Shown here one piece after another: positions 34,555 to 43,112 of a stretch of 64,000 bases of DNA (positions are counted from its first letter, which is position 1; each line of letters opens with the position of its first letter). The position numbers and the translations under genes were made by a program. The stretch is from positions 620,001 to 684,000 of the forward strand of contig NZ_AGQV01000001.1 in the NCBI RefSeq assembly GCF_000234355.1, in the 5' to 3' direction. The notes under the pieces are model-generated. The model did no database searches. It saw only the letters and a program-made list of their open reading frames with translations, and had not been told where the DNA came from. The stretch is from Gluconobacter morbifer G707 (GTDB lineage: Bacteria > Pseudomonadota > Alphaproteobacteria > Acetobacterales > Acetobacteraceae).

Positions 34555-35946
34555 ATGAGTGCCCATATCCAGCTTCCTTTCGCCACAAGTGCCGAAGCCC
34601 CCGCGGCACGGCAGGTCCATCTTGTGGCGGCTGATGACGCCACGACGGTGTCCGCACTGCTGGGAGATCATGCGGGTTTCCTGACCGGGCAGGGGTTCAA
34701 ACCGGAAGACGGTGCGTTCACGCTGATTCCGTCCGGAGAGAGCGTGGGAGCGGCGTTGCTCTGTGTCAGTCGCGACAGGAGCCATGATCCCATGGCTTTT
34801 GGTCTGCTGGGAACAAAACTACTGGCGGGTGACTGGGTGCCGGTTCTGCACGGTCTGGAAGAATCCGCGCGGGAGAGCGCCATTCTGGGGTTCTGCATGG
34901 GGGCCTACAGCTATCGGGTCGGGGAGCGTAAGGCCGGGAAGGCCCGTATGGTCGTTCCTGATGACGCGGCAAAGCTCGTTGCGCTGGCGAAAGCCAACTG
35001 GCTGGGGCGTGATCTGATCAATATGCCCGCCAATCTGCTTGGTCCGCAGGATCTGGCCAATGCTGCCAGCAAGGCCCTGAGTCACCGGGGTGCTACGACA
35101 ACGGTCATTTCGGGCGACGAGCTCATGGCGTCGTATCCCTGTCTGGCGCAGGTCGGAGAAGGGTCTGAGCGCAAGCCTGCGGTTGTCGTGGCGCGATGGA
35201 AGGCCCGCGAGGGGGCGCCGCGCGTTTCCCTGATCGGGAAAGGCGTGTGCTTCGATACGGGGGGATACGATCTCAAACCCCCCGCGGGCATGTTGCGCAT
35301 GAAGAAGGACATGGGTGGCGCGGCCCTGATGCTGGCCCTGATGTGTGCGGCCATTGACGCCAGACTGGATGTGGATCTGGAGCTGCGTCTGGGCTGCGTG
35401 GAGAACAGCGTTTCAGGGCACGCCATGCGTCCGGGCGATGTCCTGCAGACACGCAGCGGTCTGACCGTGGAGATTGGCAATACCGATGCGGAAGGGCGGC
35501 TGGTTCTGTGTGATCTCATCACGGAAGCCGCCGAAACGAAACCGGATTACATCCTTGATGCGGCGACGCTGACGGGTGCGGCACGCGTGGCGCTTGGTCC
35601 TGATCTTCCGGCACTTTTCACGAATGATGATCAATGGGGATCGGTTTTTCTCGAATCGGGAAAAAAGACAGCCGATGCATTGTGGAGAATGCCGCTCTGG
35701 CATGGGTATGACGCATGGCTGGACAGCAAGGTCGCTGACTTGGGAAACATTACGTCCCGTCCCATGGCAGGGGCGATCACGGCGGCACTGTATCTCCAGC
35801 GTTTCGTTCCGGAAGGGCAGAAATGGGCGCATCTGGACACTTATGCATGGAATGATGCGACGTCTCCGGGACGTCCGGAAGGCGGGGAAACACTTGGCCT
35901 GCGGGGGCTTTTTGAAATGCTCACGGCCCTGAACAAGAATACGTGA
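34555..35946 (+). CDS. Leucyl aminopeptidase, M17 family
   Basis: This cytosolic dizinc aminopeptidase removes N-terminal residues during peptide turnover. The 463-residue product has the M17 core: LIGKGVCFDTGGYDLKP (about 227-243, metal and catalytic Lys), MKKDMGGAALMLALM, and the signature NTDAEGRLVLCDLI (about 310). The N-terminal part (1-150) is the non-catalytic hexamer domain. I chose ATG 34555, with AGGAAAG upstream; the frame opens earlier at 34483 but would overlap the helicase region. It diverges from the Suv3 gene. Confidence 0.93.
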   Translation: MSAHIQLPFATSAEAPAARQVHLVAADDATTVSALLGDHAGFLTGQGFKPEDGAFTLIPSGESVGAALLCVSRDRSHDPMAFGLLGTKLLAGDWVPVLHGLEESARESAILGFCMGAYSYRVGERKAGKARMVVPDDAAKLVALAKANWLGRDLINMPANLLGPQDLANAASKALSHRGATTTVISGDELMASYPCLAQVGEGSERKPAVVVARWKAREGAPRVSLIGKGVCFDTGGYDLKPPAGMLRMKKDMGGAALMLALMCAAIDARLDVDLELRLGCVENSVSGHAMRPGDVLQTRSGLTVEIGNTDAEGRLVLCDLITEAAETKPDYILDAATLTGAARVALGPDLPALFTNDDQWGSVFLESGKKTADALWRMPLWHGYDAWLDSKVADLGNITSRPMAGAITAALYLQRFVPEGQKWAHLDTYAWNDATSPGRPEGGETLGLRGLFEMLTALNKNT

Positions 35947-36256
35947 GAGCAGTTCAGAGGGCTGTTATAGATTATTTTAAAAACGGAATAAGAGCACTTT
36001 CCAAGATTAGGGTGTAAAACATTCCGCAATGCGGCATACCGCCTGAACCGTTTTGAACCGGCATCGTCAAGCCGGCCAAAATGTTTTGGAACCCACATAC
36101 TTGCGTATGCGTTCCAAAACACCAGATTGAAGGCCACCAAAAGCCTTGTCCCGCTGTTGAGGGAAAGGCGTCGAACTTAACACCCGGGCATCGCCCGTTT
36201 TCCCCCTGTTGTCCGATCAGGCAACAGGAGGGTTGATTGCAATAAGGAGAGAGATC
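35947..36256. ncRNA. Hairpin-rich region upstream of the marR-type gene (candidate structured RNA)
   Basis: No coding frame is credible in these 310 bases, but they are packed with inverted repeats: CCGC-AAT-GCGG (36024-36034); TTTTG..CCGGC with GCCGG..CAAAA (36051-36081); TGTTTTGGAAC with GTTCCAAAACA (36082-36121), enclosing CATAC-TTGC-GTATG; AAGGC with GCCTT (36130-36147); CGGGC-ATC-GCCCG (36185-36197); and CCTGTTG with CAACAGG (36205-36228). The stems follow each other almost without gaps. It could be a long structured 5' leader, a small RNA or a repeat element. Structure is seen; function is inference. Confidence 0.4.
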
Positions 36257-36652
36257 ATGCCTCAGGCAAATAATGATCAGATGCTCAACCTGCTCTGCGA
36301 TACGATCGTTTCCATGGTGCGCCGTGATGGACCTGACCTGTCCGCGCGCCAGCTTGCCGTCTTCCTGACGTGCTATCTGCAGGATGGTGCACATACGGTT
36401 CGTGGGCTTGCTTCCGAGCTCAAGGTTTCCAAGCCTGCCATTACCCGTGCCCTTGACCGTCTGGGCGAGCTGGATCTGGCCCGCCGCAAGGTGGATCCGC
36501 TGGATCGTCGTTCGGTGCTCGTGCAGCGCACCCTCAAGGGGTCTACGTTCTTGCGTGAAATGCGTGCTGTCATGACGGAAGCATCTGGTCCGCGCTCGTC
36601 CGGCCGTGCTTCGGCTTCAGTCGAGCGTCTCAGCGCCCGTCGCGCTGGTTGA
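36257..36652 (+). CDS. MarR-type winged-helix regulator
   Basis: This 131-residue winged-helix DNA-binding protein shows the MarR pattern: LSARQLAVFLTCYLQDG (helices 1-2), TVRGLASELKVSKPAITRALDRL (helix-turn-helix, about 50-72) and the wing ARRKVDPLDRRSVLVQRT with the D-x-R-D/R-x-x-x-V motif. It is slightly shorter than most MarR proteins; the C-terminus is serine/arginine-rich and may be disordered. The start has a strong AAGGAG site and ATG at 36257. Ligand and targets are unknown. The unusual hairpin-rich leader lies directly upstream. Confidence 0.88.
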   Translation: MPQANNDQMLNLLCDTIVSMVRRDGPDLSARQLAVFLTCYLQDGAHTVRGLASELKVSKPAITRALDRLGELDLARRKVDPLDRRSVLVQRTLKGSTFLREMRAVMTEASGPRSSGRASASVERLSARRAG

Positions 36653-36653
36653 A

Positions 36654-37619
36654 TTACCAGCGCTCCTGCACGCGGGCTCCGGCCCGCGTGCAAATATATC
36701 CTGTCCAGACGATCTGCGGCAGCAAAATCAGGAGCAAGGCAGCTCCTGCATTCCCCGTCTCGAAAGCGAGACCGCCCCACAGGGCAAATCCCCAGTAGAT
36801 GAGCGTGACCAGCGGCATGGGCAGTCCCGAGCGGACGGCAAGCTGGTACAGATGGCCCCGATGGGCCTCCGTCAGACGGTCTCCCGCCCGGCTCCGCCTT
36901 AGCAGGGTAAAACTGACATCCCATATCACCCCTGAAAGAAGGGCCGCCGCCAGAAGGGGATGGCTCCAGTCCGGTCGCATTCCCCCCCATGCGATGCCAA
37001 GCGCGCCCGCCTGACTGCCGACATCTCCCATGAAAATCCGGGCCTTGGGAAAGTTGTAGGGCAGAAACGCCAGCAGGCAGACGGCCAGCAGCACGAATGT
37101 CACGGGTGATATGCAGGCTGCGGCCAGAGCCAGGGCGGTAAGGGCCATGACGCCGGAGGCCAGTCCATTCAGTCCGTCGATGAAATTCAGGGCGTTCGTT
37201 ATGAAAACCGCTCCGAGGACGAACAGGACCATCCAAGGAAGCGGTGCGCCCGTTCCGGCCGCCGCCAGCAGAGCGGCTCCAAACTGCGCCATGAGTTTGT
37301 AGCGTGCCGGAAATGGACGCACGTCGTCCAGCCATGACACCACGGCCAGCAGCAGCATTCCCGCCAGCAGACAGACAGTTGCCCTGTCCATGACCGGCTG
37401 GCCCGCCATCCATCGCGCCAAGGGGAGGCAGACAACGAATGCTCCGATAATCCCGATGCCGCCGCCTTTCGGGGTCGGGCGCGTATGGGAACTGCGGTGT
37501 CCCGGGTGATCCAGCACACCGGCACGGATCATGACAAGGATCAGGACGTTGCACAGCAGGATTGCCGGCAGGCAGGCCAGGGTGAAGCCCGAGAGCAGTG
37601 ACTGGAAAGAAAAGGACAT
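36654..37619 (-). CDS. Polyprenyl-phosphate sugar-1-phosphate transferase (WecA/WbpL family)
   Basis: This 321-residue membrane enzyme of the PNPT family starts polysaccharide assembly by moving HexNAc-1-phosphate from a UDP-sugar to undecaprenyl phosphate. It has about 10-11 helices. Cytosolic motifs: HRSSHTRPTPKGGGIGI (about 41), SWLDDVRPFP with the metal-binding Asp pair (about 94), NFIDGLNGLASG (about 144) and FMGDVGSQAGALG (about 195); a late RRSRAGDRLTEAHRGHLYQ holds the conserved H-R-x-H-x-x-Q. The actual UDP-sugar is unknown. It diverges from the dehydratase gene, and both probably serve one surface glycan. Confidence 0.92.
   Translation of the reverse strand: MSFSFQSLLSGFTLACLPAILLCNVLILVMIRAGVLDHPGHRSSHTRPTPKGGGIGIIGAFVVCLPLARWMAGQPVMDRATVCLLAGMLLLAVVSWLDDVRPFPARYKLMAQFGAALLAAAGTGAPLPWMVLFVLGAVFITNALNFIDGLNGLASGVMALTALALAAACISPVTFVLLAVCLLAFLPYNFPKARIFMGDVGSQAGALGIAWGGMRPDWSHPLLAAALLSGVIWDVSFTLLRRSRAGDRLTEAHRGHLYQLAVRSGLPMPLVTLIYWGFALWGGLAFETGNAGAALLLILLPQIVWTGYICTRAGARVQERW
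36667..36692 (+). terminator. Hairpin after the marR-type gene, inside the next gene's 3' end
   Basis: A perfect 11-bp stem, TGCACGCGGGC (36667-36677) with GCCCGCGTGCA (36682-36692), loop TCCG, begins 15 bases after the marR stop and is followed by AATATAT. It lies within the last codons of the convergent transferase gene. Confidence 0.5.
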
Positions 37620-37665
37620 GTCGTGACTTTATGGGAGCGGGGCTTTTGACGCTATAAGGGAGCGC

Positions 37666-39672
37666 GTGACATCTGCTCCTTCTCCCGGCCTCCGTCCATC
37701 GGCCCAGACTTCCGCTGTCAGCCGCGCCGGCCGTGCATCCGTCCCTGCGCGCCGTATTGCGATGAACGTCATGCTGGACGGAGTCGTATCCGCCCTGGCT
37801 GCACCCTTCGCACGCTGGCTGGCTGACCCAGCGGGCGGTCTGCTGCACCCGCTCTGGTTCGTGGCGGGCGGGGGCATCACCCTGCTGGTCAGTGGGCTAC
37901 CCTTTCGCATTCCCCAGCAGTACTGGCGATTCTCCGGTGTGGCGGACCTGTTCAGCATCGCCTGCGCCTCGGTTGTCAGCGCAACACTGTTTTCGCTGCT
38001 TTTGTGGGGCTGCGGATATCCGATCCCGACACCGACTTTTCCCATCATCCATGCGCTCGTCCTGCTAACCTCCCTCGGAGCGATCCGGATGGGATGGCGT
38101 CTGGCTGCGCGGCGGAAAGGGCTGGTCGTAGAGCGTGAACGTATTCTTCTGCTGGGTGCCGATCATGAGGCGGACCTGTTCCTGCGGGCCATGGAACGTG
38201 ACAGTCAGGGAGGGCGCCGGGTTGTCGGTCTCCTGACGGGGGGATCACAGCAGGCGGGTCGTCGCATCCATGGCTGTCCCATCCTCGGCACGATCAGTGA
38301 AACGCCCGAAATCCTGGAACGGCTCTCGGCCGCGCATCGGCTGCCGGATGCGCTCGTCATCACGACGCCGGATCTGAAGGGCGCGCCCCTGTCCCGTATT
38401 CTGGAGGTGGCGCGGCATTACAATCTCGATGTTCAGCGCACGCCTTCCCTGACAGCGCTCAAACCGGCTGACAGCGTGGAACTGCGTCCTGTTGCCATCG
38501 AGGATCTTCTCAACCGGCCGCCGGTTGCTCTCAATTCGGAAGGCATGGCCCGGCTGATCGGGGGGCGCACGGTTGCCGTAACGGGCGCAGGAGGGAGCAT
38601 CGGGTCCGAACTGGTGAGGCAGATTGCCTCTTTCGGCCCTGCCACGCTTCTGCTGATCGAGAACAGCGAATATGCGCTATGGCAGATTAACCTCGATCTT
38701 TCCGAACGTTTTCCGGGGATTGTCCGGCACCAGCTTGTGGCCGATGTGCGGGACCGGCGTCGGATCGGGGAAATTTTCGAGACCTACCGTCCGGCGCTTG
38801 TCTTTCATGCGGCGGCACTCAAGCATGTTCCCATTGTCGAGGACAATCCGATCGAAGGTGTCCTGACGAACGTGATCGGGACGCGCATCGTCGCGGACGC
38901 GGCAGAGCGCGTCGGGGCGGAAGCCATGGTCATGATCTCCACCGACAAGGCCGTGAATCCGTCCAGCCTGATGGGGGCCAGCAAGCGCTGCGCCGAAGTG
39001 TACGGGCAGGCGCTCGACATGCGCGCCCGGGCCGGGCGGGGCGGACTGCGCTGTGTGACCGTGCGGTTTGGCAACGTGCTGGGGTCCACGGGGTCCGTCG
39101 TGCCCCTGTTCCGCCGGCAGCTCGAACATGGTGGTCCGCTCACCGTGACACATCCAGATATGACCCGCTATTTCATGACGGTTCCCGAAGCCGTGGGTCT
39201 CGTTCTTCAGGCCGCGGTGCGCGGGACGCAGGACGGGCCGCGGGAAGATGCGACGGATGAACGTCTTCGGCAGGGTGGAATCTTCGTTCTGGATATGGGA
39301 GATCCGGTTCGGATCATGGACCTTGCCTGTCAGATGATCCGGCTGGCGGGACTGAAACCCGAGACGGACGTGGAAATCCGGATTACCGGTCTGCGCCCCG
39401 GTGAAAAACTGTTCGAGGAACTCTTCCATGGCCGTGAGGCACCCGTACCGACGGACGCGCCCGGCCTGCGCATGGCTTCTCCCCGCACCGTGGATTTCAG
39501 CGTGGCGACCGCCGCGATGGACGGGCTGGAAGAGGCCTGTCTTCAGAATGACCTCCCCACCGTCATGAGCATCCTGTATCGCCTTGTGCCGGAATTCATA
39601 CACAACCGGGATGGTCTGGTGCCGTCCCCGGTTCTTTCTTCCCCTCCCGATCCGGAGATGACCCTCTCATGA
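37666..39672 (+). CDS. Membrane-bound UDP-sugar 4,6-dehydratase (PglF/WbpM/CapD family)
   Basis: This 668-residue protein has an N-terminal membrane region (about 40-145, four helices), a CoA-binding-like segment from about 155 (ERILLLGADHEADL), and a C-terminal extended SDR domain from about 300: VAVTGAGGSIGSELVRQ (NAD loop), HAAALKHVP, MISTDKAVNPSSLMGASKR (family catalytic region) and FGNVLGSTGSVVPLF. Relatives convert UDP-GlcNAc to the 4-keto-6-deoxy sugar in bacillosamine or QuiNAc/FucNAc synthesis. The GTG start has no ATG rival before the first helix except 37762. It overlaps the aminotransferase gene by four bases (ATGA). Confidence 0.9.
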   Translation: MTSAPSPGLRPSAQTSAVSRAGRASVPARRIAMNVMLDGVVSALAAPFARWLADPAGGLLHPLWFVAGGGITLLVSGLPFRIPQQYWRFSGVADLFSIACASVVSATLFSLLLWGCGYPIPTPTFPIIHALVLLTSLGAIRMGWRLAARRKGLVVERERILLLGADHEADLFLRAMERDSQGGRRVVGLLTGGSQQAGRRIHGCPILGTISETPEILERLSAAHRLPDALVITTPDLKGAPLSRILEVARHYNLDVQRTPSLTALKPADSVELRPVAIEDLLNRPPVALNSEGMARLIGGRTVAVTGAGGSIGSELVRQIASFGPATLLLIENSEYALWQINLDLSERFPGIVRHQLVADVRDRRRIGEIFETYRPALVFHAAALKHVPIVEDNPIEGVLTNVIGTRIVADAAERVGAEAMVMISTDKAVNPSSLMGASKRCAEVYGQALDMRARAGRGGLRCVTVRFGNVLGSTGSVVPLFRRQLEHGGPLTVTHPDMTRYFMTVPEAVGLVLQAAVRGTQDGPREDATDERLRQGGIFVLDMGDPVRIMDLACQMIRLAGLKPETDVEIRITGLRPGEKLFEELFHGREAPVPTDAPGLRMASPRTVDFSVATAAMDGLEEACLQNDLPTVMSILYRLVPEFIHNRDGLVPSPVLSSPPDPEMTLS

Positions 39673-40805
39673 CCAGACAGATTGCCTTTCTGGACCTTCC
39701 CCGACAGCAGGCCCGCCTGAAAGGTGCGATCCAGCGCCGGGTGGATGCCGTGCTTCAGCATTGCCGCTTCGTGATGGGGCCGGAGGTTGAGGAACTTGAG
39801 CAGCGCCTCGCTGCATTCGGGGGGGCGAAACATGCCATCGGTGTGTCGTCTGGCACGGATGCACTCCTGATGGTGCTGATGGCGGAAGAAATCGGTCCGG
39901 GTGACGCTGTCTTCCTGCCGGCCTTTACCTATACCGCGACGGCGGAGGTGGTGCTTCTGCTGGGGGCGACGCCGGTTTTCGTGGATGTGGAGCCCGACAC
40001 GTTCCAGATCAGTCTCGCTTCCCTCCGCGCCCGGCTGGCGGATGTGCGCCGGGACGAGGAGCTGGAACCCCGGGCCATCATTGCCGTGGACCTGTTTGGC
40101 CAGCCTGCGCCCTGGGACGAACTGAAGGCTTTCGCAGCGGAAACCGGACTGCTGCTTTTCGCGGACTGCGCCCAGTCTTTCGGTGCGTCCTATCATGGGC
40201 GCCGGCTGGGACATGAGGGACGCGCCACGACGCTGTCCTTCTTTCCGTCAAAGCCGCTGGGTGGATATGGCGATGGTGGCGCGATCCTCACGGATGATGA
40301 AGATCTCGCTGCTCTCTACCGGTCCCTGCGCACGCATGGTGAAGGCCGGACGCGCTATGAAGTCGAGCGGATCGGTATCAATGGACGGCTGGATACGCTT
40401 CAGGCCGCCGTCCTGCTGGCCAAGCTCGACGCTTTCGAGGGAGAGCTGGAACGCCGGGATGCCATCGCTTCAGCCTATGATGCGGCCATGCCGGAGACCA
40501 TTCAGCCACCGGCCCGCGTGGCGGACAGTCAGAGCGCCTGGGCCATTTATACTGTCCTGCTGCCGGATGCGGAACGCCGGGATGCCCTTCAGGCGCATCT
40601 GAAAGCGGCAGGTGTCCCGACGGCCATTTACTATCCCAAACCCCTGCATCGTCAGCCGGCTTACAGTGAACACCATGATGGTGTGTCCCTGCCGGTCTCG
40701 GAGAGGCTTGGGAGTCATGTTCTTGCCCTGCCGATCCATCCGGAACTGACGGATGAGGACGTCCAGTACATCATAGCAGCCCTGCGCAGCTGGGCCGGAG
40801 AATAA
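39669..40805 (+). CDS. DegT/DnrJ/EryC1 family sugar aminotransferase
   Basis: This 378-residue PLP enzyme aminates keto-sugar nucleotides. Motifs: GVSSGTDALLMVLM (about 57), FLPAFTYTATAEVVLLLGA (about 79), ADCAQSFGASYHGR (PLP-ring Asp, about 166) and SFFPSKPLGGYGDGGAI with the Schiff-base lysine (about 195). It resembles WbpE-type enzymes acting on UDP-3-keto sugars, but 4-amino transfer after the adjacent dehydratase is equally possible. It is translationally coupled to the dehydratase gene, so a 4-keto-6-deoxy product is its likely substrate (inference). No acetyltransferase is adjacent. Confidence 0.92.
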   Translation: MTRQIAFLDLPRQQARLKGAIQRRVDAVLQHCRFVMGPEVEELEQRLAAFGGAKHAIGVSSGTDALLMVLMAEEIGPGDAVFLPAFTYTATAEVVLLLGATPVFVDVEPDTFQISLASLRARLADVRRDEELEPRAIIAVDLFGQPAPWDELKAFAAETGLLLFADCAQSFGASYHGRRLGHEGRATTLSFFPSKPLGGYGDGGAILTDDEDLAALYRSLRTHGEGRTRYEVERIGINGRLDTLQAAVLLAKLDAFEGELERRDAIASAYDAAMPETIQPPARVADSQSAWAIYTVLLPDAERRDALQAHLKAAGVPTAIYYPKPLHRQPAYSEHHDGVSLPVSERLGSHVLALPIHPELTDEDVQYIIAALRSWAGE

Positions 40806-40807
40806 GC

Positions 40808-41236
40808 GTGGAACGCAATCACAAGCTCCTTCTGGCCTTCTGTGCCCTTGTCTTCATTCCGGTGGGCATCATCTGGTTCGTGACATGGCCATTGCTGCAT
40901 GCCTGGCATTTCCCGGAGGTGACAACCGGGCGTGTTGTGGCGCCGGTTAGTGCGGAAATTACGAGCGATGAGGCCCGGAACATCAATCTGTGGCTTCAGT
41001 CCCATGAAACGGCATGGGGTCCTTCCGGGGAGCGGCCGCCCGCGCCGGGGAATATAATTCTGGACATGGCCGGGCCCCAGAACCAGCATGTCATCATTTC
41101 TATCTGGAAGCATAAACACGAAAACAGCATTGTCGGTATCCAGACGCAACAGAATGGTCCATATCGCATGAATTCCTTCACGGACGCGGAAACACAGGCG
41201 CTCCAGCTTTCTGTCATTCAGGCACCACACGGGTGA
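40808..41236 (+). CDS. Hypothetical protein with one N-terminal membrane helix
   Basis: This 142-residue protein starts at a GTG two bases after the aminotransferase stop, so it is probably in the same transcript. A hydrophobic segment (about residues 7-29, LLLAFCALVFIPVGIIWFVTW) is an uncleaved anchor or signal peptide. The rest is soluble and probably periplasmic, with no recognisable motif. It could accompany the polysaccharide genes, but nothing in the sequence shows that. Confidence 0.6.
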   Translation: MERNHKLLLAFCALVFIPVGIIWFVTWPLLHAWHFPEVTTGRVVAPVSAEITSDEARNINLWLQSHETAWGPSGERPPAPGNIILDMAGPQNQHVIISIWKHKHENSIVGIQTQQNGPYRMNSFTDAETQALQLSVIQAPHG

Positions 41237-41808
41237 TGTCACGGGCTTCCGGCACCCAGAAAGGCTTCTGAAGTCCGGATGTCCATAAGCCTTGGTGCCT
41301 ATCAGCAACCCGTGCCCGGATAAAGCCGCGCATGGGCTGTTGTGTTTTGGAGGATCCGCTTTCCCGGGCCGTGGCTCCTTTAGCATCAGCTATTCCCAGA
41401 TCAGGGTCTTCCGGGTTTGCCGCAGGCCTTTACAAGGATTTCTCGAGCGCATTTGCGAACGCCGTTCCCGTGCCATCCTGTTCTCTTGCGCAGCGAAGAT
41501 TTCTGTCAGGTTGGGATGTATCCAAGGCTCTCGATTGCAGGGTGCTGGCGATCTTGTTCGGCCGGAACGTATGTCGGGCCGGGCGTGTTCCTGAGCAATC
41601 GGTAGGTGGGCGTATAGCGTCAGGAATTGGCGACATGAGCGTATTGCGTGTTTCTGCCCTGGATGAGGACATAACAGCCGAAAGTGCGAAGAGCTGGGCC
41701 AGCTGCTCCCGCCAGATCGTCAGGGCTGGAAAATCTGTCCGGTGTGTTTGCGCCGTCAGAGTATTCCTTCCGGCGTGACAATGCGTCGGAAGGAGCAATG
41801 CGGAAAAA
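41237..41808. other. Intergenic region without a convincing gene
   Basis: These 572 bases lie between the hypothetical gene (plus) and the AI-2E permease (minus). The longest open frames (plus 41332-41778, minus 41430-41798) give serine/cysteine-rich products with no family-like pattern. I see no tRNA cloverleaf. One inverted repeat, CCTTCCG (41766-41772) with CGGAAGG (41787-41793), lies near the permease stop. It could be a decayed gene or an untranslated regulatory region. Confidence 0.5.
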
Positions 41809-42999
41809 TCAGGACGGCGTCTTCTGATTGTCGGAGGGGCTCTGGCTTTTCTGGAGCTTGCGCTGCTGTGCTTCTTCCTTGGAAATTTCCCCGACCACCT
41901 GCTGCGTGCGTGTGTTGTCTTCGAGGGGAGCCGTGGCCTTGTCGCCCATGGCCAGCAGGGCCGCCGTCAGTGGAGAGGCCAGGATCAGTCCCGGGATGCC
42001 AAGGATCGAGCCGAAGATCGTCTGGGACAGGACAGCAAGAGCAGGCGGCATGTGAACGGCGCGACGCTGGATCAGCGGGGCAAGAACATTGCCCTCGAAA
42101 AACTGGATGGTGCAGTAGAGGATCGTCACGAAGAGCGCTTCGTGTGTTCCTATGGAAAGACCCAGCAGAACTGCCGGAACCGCCCCAAGAATAGCACCGA
42201 TATAGGGGATGAAATTGCACAGCCCGGCGACAACGCCGAGGGCCAGGGCCAGCGGAACGCCAATCATGGATACGCCAAATCCGGACAGCATTCCGACGAC
42301 CAGCATGTCAAGCGCCTGTCCGGCGGTCCAGGCCCAGAGAGCCGTTCCCCCGGCCATCAGGAGTTCGCGTGCGCTTTCGCGCTGGTGAGGCGGAACGAGC
42401 CGCAGAAAACCGTCAATGTAGAGCGCCGGGGACAGGGCAAAATAGAGGCCCGCGATCACGATGACCAGAAGCGTCCCCATGACGCCGAAAACGCTGCTGA
42501 CAAGGCCGGTTACGGAGCCTGCGAGGCCGGTGCCCCATGATCCCATGCCGCTGCCCGCATGGTTGTTGCCACCCAGCGCGGAGGGAAGTTCGTTCAGGAA
42601 CAGGCGGCCGAGAGTGGAGCCGGCCAGATGTGCACGCAGGTCACCGGATTGGGAGGTCAGGACCTCGCGCAGACGGATAAACTGGTCACTGATGGCGGGC
42701 CCCGTGCTCCAGCCAAGACCGACGAGGGCTGCTATGATGACGAGGGCCACCATCATCACGGCAATCTGATAGGGAATGAAGGGTAGTCGCCGGCGCAGAA
42801 TCCGCGCCAGTCCATGGAGGACGATCGCCATGAGCGTGGCGGCGAAAATGATGGTCAGCACATCCCCGACCAGCCAGATCGCCAGCATGGTGATGGCGAT
42901 CGTCAGAGTCAGGCGCAGTAGCCCCGCGATCTTGGCCAGTTCCCGCGCACGGGGTTCCGTCTCGCTACGCTCGATCGGGTCCGAAAAGGAAATGGGCAT
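41809..42999 (-). CDS. AI-2E family transporter (PerM-like)
   Basis: This 396-residue membrane protein has about eight helices and the AI-2E exporter family pattern: ITMLAIWLVGDVLTIIFAA near the start, and the C-terminal block GLCNFIPYIGAILGAVPAVLLGL (about 260) followed by FFEGNVLAPLIQRRAVHMPP. The family includes TqsA (autoinducer-2), PerM and sodium-proton antiporters, so the substrate cannot be assigned. A charged C-terminal tail (about 365-396) is probably disordered. It is a single gene on the minus strand. Confidence 0.88.
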   Translation of the reverse strand: MPISFSDPIERSETEPRARELAKIAGLLRLTLTIAITMLAIWLVGDVLTIIFAATLMAIVLHGLARILRRRLPFIPYQIAVMMVALVIIAALVGLGWSTGPAISDQFIRLREVLTSQSGDLRAHLAGSTLGRLFLNELPSALGGNNHAGSGMGSWGTGLAGSVTGLVSSVFGVMGTLLVIVIAGLYFALSPALYIDGFLRLVPPHQRESARELLMAGGTALWAWTAGQALDMLVVGMLSGFGVSMIGVPLALALGVVAGLCNFIPYIGAILGAVPAVLLGLSIGTHEALFVTILYCTIQFFEGNVLAPLIQRRAVHMPPALAVLSQTIFGSILGIPGLILASPLTAALLAMGDKATAPLEDNTRTQQVVGEISKEEAQQRKLQKSQSPSDNQKTPS

Positions 43000-43047
43000 G
43001 AAAGGGGGCAGTCCTTTGTCAGTCAGGCTTGGACTGGCTTAGGAGGA

Positions 43048-43087
43048 GAGGGAACGGGGGTCAATGCCATCCCCCGTTCCCTCCCTG
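43048..43087. terminator. Hairpin between the Hint-protein and permease genes
   Basis: GAGGGAACGGGGG (43048-43060) pairs perfectly with CCCCCGTTCCCTC (43071-43083). The T-run (TGTTTT) is only on the plus-strand side, although both neighbours are read on the minus strand, so it would act there only as a U-poor terminator. Confidence 0.6.
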
Positions 43088-43112
43088 TTTTAAGACAGCA
43101 GAAGCAAGGCCA

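Noticed and set aside
41332..41778. 148-codon plus frame in the 41.2-41.8 kb gap
   Set aside because: Composition looks non-coding and an antisense frame of similar length overlaps it; neither resembles a protein.
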